Positions 25,259 to 31,460 of a stretch of DNA of 31,460 bases are shown here, in pieces. Source of the DNA: Rickettsiales bacterium UBA1997 (GTDB taxonomy: Bacteria > Pseudomonadota > Alphaproteobacteria > Rickettsiales > UBA1997). The DNA lies in assembly GCA_002335845.1 (NCBI GenBank), contig DDCV01000056.1, positions 1 to 31,460 on the forward strand, read 5' to 3'. How positions within the stretch are numbered: position 1 is the stretch's first letter; each line of letters starts with the position of its first letter. The notes under the pieces were generated by a model. It saw only the letters and a list, made by a program, of their open reading frames with translations, was not told where the DNA came from and did not search any database. A program made the translations under genes and the position numbers.

Positions 25259-25975
25259 TTATAAATTATTTAGAAATATATAAATTCCATATAAAAGTAT
25301 AGTTATATTTAATATTTTTGAAAATAGTTGACTATTTATTTTATTATAAAAATATTGCGCCACAAAGAAACTAACAATAGGAATATATAAATAATATAAA
25401 TTACTTATAACTAATGTTTTGTAAAAAATATTAATAAATAGCAATTGAATGGTTCCAAGGATTAAATAGCCACTTGCAATATTGTGGCGCATTAATTTTT
25501 TTTGTTTATTTAGGTTTGCGCATATTAACGTAAGGAAGCTGCCTCCAAGATTTGTAAAACCATGTATTAGGCCCAAAATAATTAAGCTTATATTTATTCT
25601 TTTATTACTATGATTATTAAAAATAACATTTTTAAAATTTGATAAATTTATAATTGAAAAAAATATTATTGTAAATGATGTTAATAAAATAAAGTTGATA
25701 CTATTTTCATATTCCATTAATACAAATAAAGCAAATATTAATGGAGTTATGCAGTATAGTAGAATTTTCTTATTAAAATCTGGATCAACCTCTTTGCTAT
25801 ACATAACTTGTAGGAAACTAATTGGGATTGAAAATGGAAGTAAAATATTAAGAACATCAAAAAAATTATGCCCTAATAAAAGAAATGTTGGCGTGCCAAT
25901 TAGCAACAACCCAATACCAAATATTGATTGAAATATTGATAGTAAAATAATTATTAGTAATTCAATAATATCCAT
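25259..25975 (-). CDS. TauE/SafE-family membrane permease
   Basis: A 238-residue protein made almost entirely of membrane helices (about eight). The first repeat contains SIFGIGLLLIGTPTFLLLG, and the second has HGFTNLGGSFLTL, both typical of the TauE/SafE (DUF81) family. Members export sulfite, sulfonates or related organic anions, and the substrate is not predictable. It is very AT-rich and short, near the lower size of the family. It lies 44 bases after the cupin gene on the same strand and may share its promoter. Confidence 0.8.
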   Translation of the reverse strand: MDIIELLIIILLSIFQSIFGIGLLLIGTPTFLLLGHNFFDVLNILLPFSIPISFLQVMYSKEVDPDFNKKILLYCITPLIFALFVLMEYENSINFILLTSFTIIFFSIINLSNFKNVIFNNHSNKRINISLIILGLIHGFTNLGGSFLTLICANLNKQKKLMRHNIASGYLILGTIQLLFINIFYKTLVISNLYYLYIPIVSFFVAQYFYNKINSQLFSKILNITILLYGIYIFLNNL

Positions 25976-26019
25976 TATTTTTACTTATTAAAAGCTCCTC
26001 TTGATAAATGATGTTAATA

Positions 26020-26361
26020 TTATTTTATATAATCTGCGTCATATCTAATAATATCTTCTTCAGATAATATTTTTCCTAACTGTGTTTCTAAAATTATAAG
26101 AGGCACTGACGAGTTATTAGTAATTTTATGTTTTCTTTTTTCAGGCACAAATGCAGACTGAGATTCTTTTAATATTGTTTTTTTTGTACCAATAAGTATA
26201 TCAGCTTTACCACTTAAAACTATCCAATGTTCAGATCTATGATTATGTTTCTGAAGAGAAATGCTTTGTTTTGGTAAGATTACAATTTTTTTAATCAGAT
26301 ATTCATTTTTTTTAACTAGTAGATTATAATAACCCCAAGGTCTTTTAACTATTTTACTCAT
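26020..26361 (-). CDS. Stand-alone cupin of the type II mannose-6-phosphate isomerase family
   Basis: A 113-residue single cupin that matches the C-terminal isomerase domain of bifunctional ManC/AlgA enzymes. RPWGYY (7-12), QKHNHRSEHWIVLSG (37-51) with metal ligands H39, H41 and E44, H78 in the second cupin motif, and a closing EEDIIRYDADY (101-111) support this. In the family this domain interconverts fructose-6-phosphate and mannose-6-phosphate for GDP-mannose. The guanylyltransferase half is not present here, so it may act alone or with a partner encoded elsewhere. Confidence 0.82.
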   Translation of the reverse strand: MSKIVKRPWGYYNLLVKKNEYLIKKIVILPKQSISLQKHNHRSEHWIVLSGKADILIGTKKTILKESQSAFVPEKRKHKITNNSSVPLIILETQLGKILSEEDIIRYDADYIK

Positions 26362-26402
26362 AAATAAATTATAACAAATAAAAGGGAATTAAATTAGATA
26401 TT

Positions 26403-26594
26403 ATGAGATACAGTATATTGGCGAAAGATAAAACTCATAATCCAAGCAAGAATATTGTTGATGGAACAGTTATATTTACTCTTATTGTGGGTTTAATATT
26501 TTTATATTTTGGAATGAGGTTTAAAAAAATATGGATAAAATTTTGGGGAATTTTCACAATAATTGCATGTTTAATATATTTTAATTACTCATAA
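26403..26594 (+). CDS. Predicted small two-helix membrane protein
   Basis: A 63-residue frame with hydrophobic segments at about 22-38 and 45-60 and a charged N-terminus and linker (FKKIWIKFW). The ATG has AGGGA about 14 bases upstream, too far for a good ribosome-binding site. It fills the space divergent from the cupin gene. Composition is like a real membrane protein, but AT-rich DNA yields such frames by chance. No family recognised. Confidence 0.4.
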   Translation: MRYSILAKDKTHNPSKNIVDGTVIFTLIVGLIFLYFGMRFKKIWIKFWGIFTIIACLIYFNYS

Positions 26595-26650
26595 CTATAT
26601 TTAAAGTAAAAAGACTACTTTAGATGCATATTCGGACGATAACTATACAT

Positions 26651-26769
26651 ATGAAAAAAATTAAAGCTAAGCATGTAACAAATGTCTTGCTTATACCTTA
26701 ATTGTATTACTAATAGTGGGTTTCTTTATTCTCAATGAAAAAATTTATTATTTTAATAGCTCTATATAG
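26651..26769 (+). pseudogene. Possible frame-broken small membrane protein
   Basis: From ATG 26651 the frame reads M K K I K A K H V T N and then stops at TAA 26699-26701. A different frame from about 26671 to TAG 26767-26769 encodes a clean hydrophobic helix (Y T L I V L L I V G F F I L N E K) with a polar tail and no start codon of its own. Joined by a frameshift near 26683 they would make a single-helix membrane protein of about 39 residues. It may be a decayed gene or chance. The rest of 26595-26835 holds nothing else I can support. Confidence 0.25.
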
Positions 26770-26835
26770 GAAATTAATTACTACTTTTAGAATATTTTTT
26801 GTAACGAAGAGATATGTATGTTTTAATAAAAATAT

Positions 26836-28353
26836 ATGGATATCGGTATTTTAAAGGAGAGTGCTCATAAAGAGAGAAGAGTAGCAGTCACTCCAAATGT
26901 AATCTCTAAAATTCGTAAACTTGGCTACAATATTCTTGTAGAGAAGGGACTTGGTTTAAATGCTAACTTTTCTGATTTAGAATATATTAAAGCTGGAGCA
27001 GTGATTTCTGATACTAGTAGTATCTGGTCTTGCAATGTCATACTTAAAATTAATAAACCAGATGAAGATGAGGTAGATAAACTTTCTAAAAATCAAACTT
27101 TAATATCATTTTTTAGCCCTTCTACACATCCTGATTTATTGAAAAAATGCGCCAAAGATAATATTAATATTTTATCAATGGACTCAGTGCCAAGAATTTC
27201 CCGTGCCCAAAAAATGGATGCATTATCATCAATGGCAAATATCGCAGGATCAAGAGCTGTTATTGAGGCTGCATATACTTTTGGAAGATTTTTTGGCGGA
27301 CAGATAACTGCGGCAGGTAAAATACCTCCGGCAAAAGTATTAATTATTGGGGCTGGTGTTGCAGGTTTGTCAGCCATTGGAACTGCATCGAGCCTTGGAG
27401 CGATTGTTCGAGCTTTTGATACAAGACCAGAGGTTAAGGAGCAAGTTGAAAGTCTTGGTGGACAGTTCTTAACAGTAAGTCTTGATGAGGATGGATCGAG
27501 TACTGATGGCTATGCAAAAGTTATGAGTAAAGAGTTTATTGATGCTGAAATGTCTCTTTTTAAAGAACAATGTCAAGATGTGGATATTATTATTACTACG
27601 GCACTTATTCCTGGTAAAGAAGCTCCTAAACTAATCACAAAAGAAATGGTTGATTTAATGAAATCAGGCTCTGTAATTGTTGATTTAGCTTCTCAGCAAG
27701 GAGGGAACTGTGAATTGTGTAATCGTGATGAAATAACTGAATATAATGGAGTCAAGATTATTGGATATACAGATCTGCCGTCTAGACTTCCATCTCAATC
27801 TAGTGAGTTATATGCAAATAATTTGTATCATATCTTAGATGAGCTTACACCTGATAATAATGGTGTTATAAATATCAACATGGAAGATGATGTTATCAGA
27901 GGAATGACTGTAATTAAAAATGGAGAAATTACTTATCCGCCACCAAAAATAAAAGTTTCTGCAACACCTAAAACACAAGAAAAGAAAATAGAGAAATTAA
28001 AACCAGTAATAGAAAAAAAAGGTTCGTTTCTTCCAGGGTTCATTGCAATATTTTTATTATTCTTAGTAGGGGCATTTGCACCAGAATCTTTCATGAATCA
28101 TTTTACCGTATTTGTTTTATCATGTTTTATTGGTTATATGGTCATATGGAATGTAACTGCTTCGTTACATACGCCATTGATGTCTGTTACAAATGCGGTC
28201 AGTAGCATAATAATTATTGGTGCTCTTACGCAGATATCATCAGTTAATACACTTTCATTGATTCTTTCAGGGTTTGCAGTCTTTATTGCAAGTATAAATA
28301 TTTTTGGAGGTTTTGCTGTAACCAAAAGAATATTAGGGATGTTTAAAAAATGA
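26836..28353 (+). CDS. pntA: NAD(P) transhydrogenase subunit alpha
   Basis: A 505-residue full-length PntA, near E. coli PntA (510). The NAD(H)-binding domain I (1 to about 375) includes ESAHKERRVAVTP near the start, SMDSVPRISRAQKMDALSSMANIAG, the Rossmann loop VLIIGAGVAGL, and the acidic AFDTRPE. Four membrane helices follow (about 398-500). With PntB the enzyme uses inward proton flow to drive hydride transfer from NADH to NADP+. No ribosome-binding site precedes the ATG. The gene overlaps pntB by ATGA, and a proteorhodopsin gene follows in the same direction. Confidence 0.96.
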   Translation: MDIGILKESAHKERRVAVTPNVISKIRKLGYNILVEKGLGLNANFSDLEYIKAGAVISDTSSIWSCNVILKINKPDEDEVDKLSKNQTLISFFSPSTHPDLLKKCAKDNINILSMDSVPRISRAQKMDALSSMANIAGSRAVIEAAYTFGRFFGGQITAAGKIPPAKVLIIGAGVAGLSAIGTASSLGAIVRAFDTRPEVKEQVESLGGQFLTVSLDEDGSSTDGYAKVMSKEFIDAEMSLFKEQCQDVDIIITTALIPGKEAPKLITKEMVDLMKSGSVIVDLASQQGGNCELCNRDEITEYNGVKIIGYTDLPSRLPSQSSELYANNLYHILDELTPDNNGVININMEDDVIRGMTVIKNGEITYPPPKIKVSATPKTQEKKIEKLKPVIEKKGSFLPGFIAIFLLFLVGAFAPESFMNHFTVFVLSCFIGYMVIWNVTASLHTPLMSVTNAVSSIIIIGALTQISSVNTLSLILSGFAVFIASINIFGGFAVTKRILGMFKK

Positions 28354-29750
28354 ATTTAGAAATATTTAATATGGAAGTTGTTAGAGCTTTGTATATAGTC
28401 TCAGCAGTTTTATTTATTCTTACACTGGGCGGTTTAAGTAACCCAGAAACATCAAGAAGAGGCAATCAATACGGCATATCTGCAATGCTAATTGCAGTTA
28501 CTGCAACTATCTTAGGGCCCCAAGTTTCAGGTAATTATAGTATAATGATAATTCTAATCTTGCTGGGTGGTTCTTTAGGTCTCCTGTTATCCAAAAGGGT
28601 TAAAATGACAGAGATGCCTGAATTAGTTGCCATCCTTCATAGCCTCGTAGGTTTAGCAGCTGTACTAGTAGGTATTGTAAATTTTATTAATCCAATTATA
28701 GAATATGTGGGCATCGAAAAAACTATTCATTCTATAGAAATTTACTTAGGAATTTTTATTGGAATGGTAACCTTTTCTGGATCTATAGTCGCATTTGGAA
28801 AACTTAGTGGAAAAATATCTGGTAACCCACTAATATTGCCTGCCAAACACTATTTAAATTTAATAATGCTTGTAGCTATTATTTACTATGGTTATCAATT
28901 TGTTTCAGTAGAAACTATTAATCATGCAATAAATCCACTAACAATGATGTTACTCATCTCGTTTGTATTTGGAATTCATCTTGTTGCTTCTATCGGGGGA
29001 GCTGATATGCCTGTTGTTGTTTCAATGCTAAACTCTTATTCAGGTTGGGCTGCATCTGTTACAGGATTCATGTTAAGCAATGATTTATTAATCGTTGTAG
29101 GTGCCTTAGTAGGAAGTAGTGGAGCAATTTTAAGTTATATAATGTGCCGTGCCATGAATAGAAGTTTTATCTCTGTTATTGCAGGTGGATTTGGAACTGA
29201 ATCATCTGCAGTTTTTGTAAAAACTGAAGATCAAGGAGAAGTTCAAGCTATTGATATTGACGAATTTAAATCAATGATTGCTGCTTCGAAGAAAATAGCT
29301 ATTATTCCTGGTTATGGAATGGCTGTTGCACAAGCACAATTTGTCGTGAATCAAATGATTCAGATGCTCAAGGATAAAAATATTGAAATAATTTTTGTAA
29401 TTCATCCAGTTGCCGGAAGAATGCCTGGGCATATGAACGTCTTGCTTGCAGAAGCAAAAATTCCTTATGACATTGTCTATGAGATGGATGAGGTTAATGG
29501 TGGCTTTGAAAATATAGATTTATCAATAGTGATTGGGGCAAATGATATAGTAAATCCATCAGCTCTTGAGGATCCAAATAGTCCTATTGCAGGAATGCCT
29601 GTGATTGAATGCTGGAGAGGTACTCATACTGTTGTCTTAAAAAGAGGCATGTCCACTGGATATGCAGGAGTTGAAAACCCATTATTTTTTAAAGGTAATA
29701 CAAGAATGTTGTTTGGTGACGCAAAAGAATCTTTGTCAAACGTCCTATGA
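28350..29750 (+). CDS. pntB: NAD(P) transhydrogenase subunit beta
   Basis: A 466-residue PntB (E. coli 462). The N-terminal two thirds is a bundle of about nine membrane helices carrying the proton path, including GIHLVASIGGADMPVVVSMLNSYSGWAA. The C-terminal domain III binds NADP(H) and contains IIPGYGMAVAQAQ, VIHPVAGRMPGHMNVLLAEA, VIGANDIVNP and the KRGMSTGYAGVENPLF loop. It completes the proton-translocating transhydrogenase with PntA. The last 20 bases carry the -35 region of the downstream rhodopsin promoter, so the two functions share sequence. Confidence 0.97.
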   Translation: MNLEIFNMEVVRALYIVSAVLFILTLGGLSNPETSRRGNQYGISAMLIAVTATILGPQVSGNYSIMIILILLGGSLGLLLSKRVKMTEMPELVAILHSLVGLAAVLVGIVNFINPIIEYVGIEKTIHSIEIYLGIFIGMVTFSGSIVAFGKLSGKISGNPLILPAKHYLNLIMLVAIIYYGYQFVSVETINHAINPLTMMLLISFVFGIHLVASIGGADMPVVVSMLNSYSGWAASVTGFMLSNDLLIVVGALVGSSGAILSYIMCRAMNRSFISVIAGGFGTESSAVFVKTEDQGEVQAIDIDEFKSMIAASKKIAIIPGYGMAVAQAQFVVNQMIQMLKDKNIEIIFVIHPVAGRMPGHMNVLLAEAKIPYDIVYEMDEVNGGFENIDLSIVIGANDIVNPSALEDPNSPIAGMPVIECWRGTHTVVLKRGMSTGYAGVENPLFFKGNTRMLFGDAKESLSNVL

Positions 29751-29761
29751 ACGTTTATAAT
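29733..29761 (+). promoter_or_regulatory. Near-consensus sigma70 promoter of proteorhodopsin
   Basis: TTGTCA (29733-29738, 5/6), a 17-bp spacer and a perfect TATAAT (29756-29761). The -35 is the Leu-Ser codon pair near the end of pntB and the spacer covers its stop codon. Transcription would begin near 29768, giving a leader of about 34 bases with GAGG (29791-29794) seven bases before the ATG. Confidence 0.72.
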
Positions 29762-29791
29762 TTTAATATAAAATATTCATAGTTATAAACG
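29752..29791. promoter_or_regulatory. Perfect 9-bp inverted repeat in the proteorhodopsin leader
   Basis: CGTTTATAA (29752-29760) and TTATAAACG (29783-29791) are exact reverse complements separated by 22 bp. The left arm covers most of the -10 element and the right arm ends at the ribosome-binding site. With a start near 29768 the left arm would not be in the mRNA, so an operator is more likely than an RNA hairpin, unless transcripts come through from pntB. Confidence 0.6.
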
Positions 29792-29801
29792 AGGAATCTA
29801 C

Positions 29802-30563
29802 ATGAAAAAACTATTATCAATCATTTTACCTGTATTCACAGTGGCTCTTATACCGTCACTAGCATTTGCAGGTGATTTACAATCAAACGATTTTGTTGGT
29901 GTATCATTTTGGATCATTTCTATAGCAATGGTAGCATCAACAGTCTTTTTTCTTGTTGAGCGAGATAGAGTTAACGATAAATGGAAGACATCATTAACAG
30001 TGTCTGCACTTGTAACTCTAATAGCAGCTGTACACTATTTCTACATGAGAGATGTATGGGTCGAAACAGGTCAAACTCCAACAGTATTTAGATATATTGA
30101 TTGGCTATTAACAGTTCCTCTTCTAATGATAGAGTTCTACTTCATATTGGCAGCTGTAACTACTGTCAGCATAGGAGTCTTCTGGAGACTATTTTTAGGA
30201 ACTATTGTCATGCTACTTGGTGGTTATCTGGGTGAAGCAGGCGTGATATCTGCAATGCTAGGCTTCATCATTGGGATGGTTGGCTGGATATATATTCTGT
30301 ATGAAATTTTTGCAGGAGAAGCTGGACAGAAAGTTGCTGGTTGTGGAAGTGCTGGTGCACAAATGGCATTTACAGCATGTCGAACTATCGTATTAGTTGG
30401 ATGGGCGGTCTATCCGTTAGGATATGTATTTGGATATCTAATGGGAGCAGCTTCACCAGAAAGCTTAAATTTAATTTATAACCTTGCTGATTTTATTAAT
30501 AAAATTGGTTTTGGTGTATTTATATGGGCTGCTGCTGTTCAAGATTCAGCAAAAACTGCATAA
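29802..30563 (+). CDS. Proteorhodopsin, green-absorbing light-driven proton pump
   Basis: A 253-residue type-1 rhodopsin with a signal peptide (about 1-23, AFA/GD cleavage likely) and seven helices. By alignment to the first described green proteorhodopsin: D100 is the proton acceptor (D97), E111 the donor (E108), H78 the acceptor-coupled His (H75), and K234 the retinal Schiff-base lysine (K231). The tuning site is L108 (L105), which predicts green absorption, since Gln there gives blue. RYIDWLLTVPLL matches the family exactly in the acceptor helix. The pump builds a proton gradient in light, and the transhydrogenase encoded just upstream can consume it. It has its own promoter and a hairpin after its stop. 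Confidence 0.98.
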   Translation: MKKLLSIILPVFTVALIPSLAFAGDLQSNDFVGVSFWIISIAMVASTVFFLVERDRVNDKWKTSLTVSALVTLIAAVHYFYMRDVWVETGQTPTVFRYIDWLLTVPLLMIEFYFILAAVTTVSIGVFWRLFLGTIVMLLGGYLGEAGVISAMLGFIIGMVGWIYILYEIFAGEAGQKVAGCGSAGAQMAFTACRTIVLVGWAVYPLGYVFGYLMGAASPESLNLIYNLADFINKIGFGVFIWAAAVQDSAKTA

Positions 30564-30577
30564 ATATTAATCTAAAT

Positions 30578-30605
30578 TATAAGGGGCTAATTGTAGCCCC
30601 TTATA
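30578..30605 (+). terminator. Strong hairpin between proteorhodopsin and crtI
   Basis: TATAAGGGGCTA (30578-30589) pairs perfectly with TAGCCCCTTATA (30594-30605) around the loop ATTG. It lies 14 bases after the rhodopsin stop and 16 bases before the crtI start. The following bases are pyrimidine-rich (TCATTCTCTTTG) but not a run of T, so termination may be partial. It could also protect the rhodopsin mRNA 3' end. Confidence 0.68.
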
Positions 30606-30621
30606 TCATTCTCTTTGAAAT

Positions 30622-31460
30622 ATGAAAAAAGCAATTGTCATTGGTTCCGGTTTTGGTGGGCTCTCAATTGCATGTCGTTTGAAAAAACACAACTTTGATG
30701 TCAAACTTTTAGAAAAACAAAGTGATCTTGGAGGGAGAGCAAGAACTTTCACTCACAATGGTTTTAAGTATGATGCTGGCCCAACAGTTATTACTGCTCC
30801 ATACTTGATTCATGAGCTATTCGAAATGCATGGAAAAGATAGTAAAGATTATTATAATTTAATTAAAGTTAATCCATTTTATAGATTTGTATTTTCTGAT
30901 AAAAGCCATTTTGATTATGGTGATAATTTATTAGCTATGTTGCGAGTTATAAAGAAGCAATATTCTTATGAAGATGCTCTAGGTTATATTGCCTTACTTA
31001 AGCACTCAAAAAGAATATTCAAAACAGCTTTCACTAAACTTTCTGATAAACCCTTTGAGTCTTTAGGGAGCATGATGCCATATTTACCTGAATTATTAAG
31101 AATTAAATTTTATGAATCTGTTAATTCTTCAGTTTCTAAATTTATGAAAAATGAAAATTTAACTAAAGCTCTTAGCATGCATCCATTGCTAGTAGGAGGA
31201 AATCCTTACACAACAACATCAATTTATCTTTTGATTCAGTATTTGGAGTGGAAGTGGGGAGTCTATTATGCTGAAGGCGGCACCAGATCTATTGTAAATT
31301 CTTTAGAGAAGCTTCTAGGTGAAATTGGAGTTGAGTGTCATAAAAATACAGAGGTAATTAGAGTTGTTAAGAATAATAATAAAATAACTACTATAGAAAC
31401 AGACAATGGTAGTTTCAATGCTGACCTTGTAGTTAGTAATGCAGATCCAAGTATGTTTTA
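30622..31460 (+). CDS. crtI: Phytoene desaturase CrtI (3' end beyond the window)
   Basis: An open frame runs from ATG 30622 to the window edge, giving 279 codons of a protein usually about 490-510 residues long. The N-terminal dinucleotide-binding motif VIGSGFGGLS and the following LEKQSDLGGRARTF and YDAGPTVIT are characteristic of bacterial CrtI-type desaturases. GGNPYTTTSIY and YYAEGGTRSIVNSLEKL also fit. CrtI converts phytoene to lycopene using FAD, an early step of the beta-carotene and retinal route. Its place after proteorhodopsin points to a retinal-synthesis cluster continuing to the right. No clear ribosome-binding site is seen between the hairpin and the ATG. Confidence 0.93.
   Translation, partial: MKKAIVIGSGFGGLSIACRLKKHNFDVKLLEKQSDLGGRARTFTHNGFKYDAGPTVITAPYLIHELFEMHGKDSKDYYNLIKVNPFYRFVFSDKSHFDYGDNLLAMLRVIKKQYSYEDALGYIALLKHSKRIFKTAFTKLSDKPFESLGSMMPYLPELLRIKFYESVNSSVSKFMKNENLTKALSMHPLLVGGNPYTTTSIYLLIQYLEWKWGVYYAEGGTRSIVNSLEKLLGEIGVECHKNTEVIRVVKNNNKITTIETDNGSFNADLVVSNADPSMF

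Noticed and set aside
29802..30563. Blue-absorbing or sodium/chloride-pumping rhodopsin
   Set aside because: The tuning residue is Leu, and the acceptor Asp and donor Glu of proton pumps are both present.
1..31460. tRNA, rRNA or CRISPR array
   Set aside because: No cloverleaf-like stretch, rRNA segment or regularly spaced repeat was seen in the short intergenic gaps. A covariance-model scan was not possible.

Overview
The window is a compact, AT-rich chromosomal segment of a marine gammaproteobacterium. The best guess is the SAR86 type. The reasons are the very low GC with very short intergenic gaps, an E. coli-like gammaproteobacterial gene order (pepA-holC-valS divergent from lptF-lptG; xerD-dsbC; parE-parC), and a green-type proteorhodopsin followed by a carotenoid desaturase. 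The lineage is an inference from gene content. No rRNA, tRNA, CRISPR array or transposase is visible.

Layout. 1-381: the tail of an unknown gene and an ArsC/Spx-like reductase. 367-3000: a roughly 2.4 kb, GC-richer two-gene cassette (PhyH-type oxygenase plus zinc-ribbon methyltransferase) sits between two imperfect 92-bp direct repeats. The right repeat is the end of arsC and the intact start of tusE. The left repeat is a dead copy of the same junction, with the tusE start codon lost and two in-frame stops. 2948-5019: tusE, a DprE2-like short-chain dehydrogenase, a HAD-IB phosphatase and a conserved protein of unknown function form a tight operon. 5316-6263: a MerR/CarH-like regulator whose cobalamin-binding motifs are lost. 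6252-10896 (minus): valS, holC, pepA. 10982-13125: lptF, lptG. 13137-14788 (minus): an RDD membrane protein and moeA. 14852-16473: xerD and a lipoprotein-type dsbC. 16450-17892 (minus): sbcB. 17944-25249: parE, parC, htpX, efp, a small membrane protein and a Pif1-like helicase, in tight succession. 25259-26361 (minus): a TauE/SafE permease and a single-domain mannose-6-phosphate-isomerase-type cupin. 26403-26835: a small membrane ORF and a frame-broken remnant. 26836-31460: pntA, pntB, proteorhodopsin and crtI (cut by the window end).

How parts fit. Proteorhodopsin pumps protons in light. PntAB uses the proton gradient to make NADPH. CrtI begins the carotenoid route that leads to retinal. The rhodopsin gene has its own near-consensus promoter inside the end of pntB, overlapped by a perfect palindrome, and a strong hairpin separates it from crtI. 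The promoter upstream of the MerR-like regulator shares three colinear blocks (CTTTGTCAA, TATGAAC, TATAAT) with the rhodopsin promoter. This suggests, but does not prove, that the regulator controls both. This possible light-energy regulon and the tusE-flanked cassette are the two most interesting signals.
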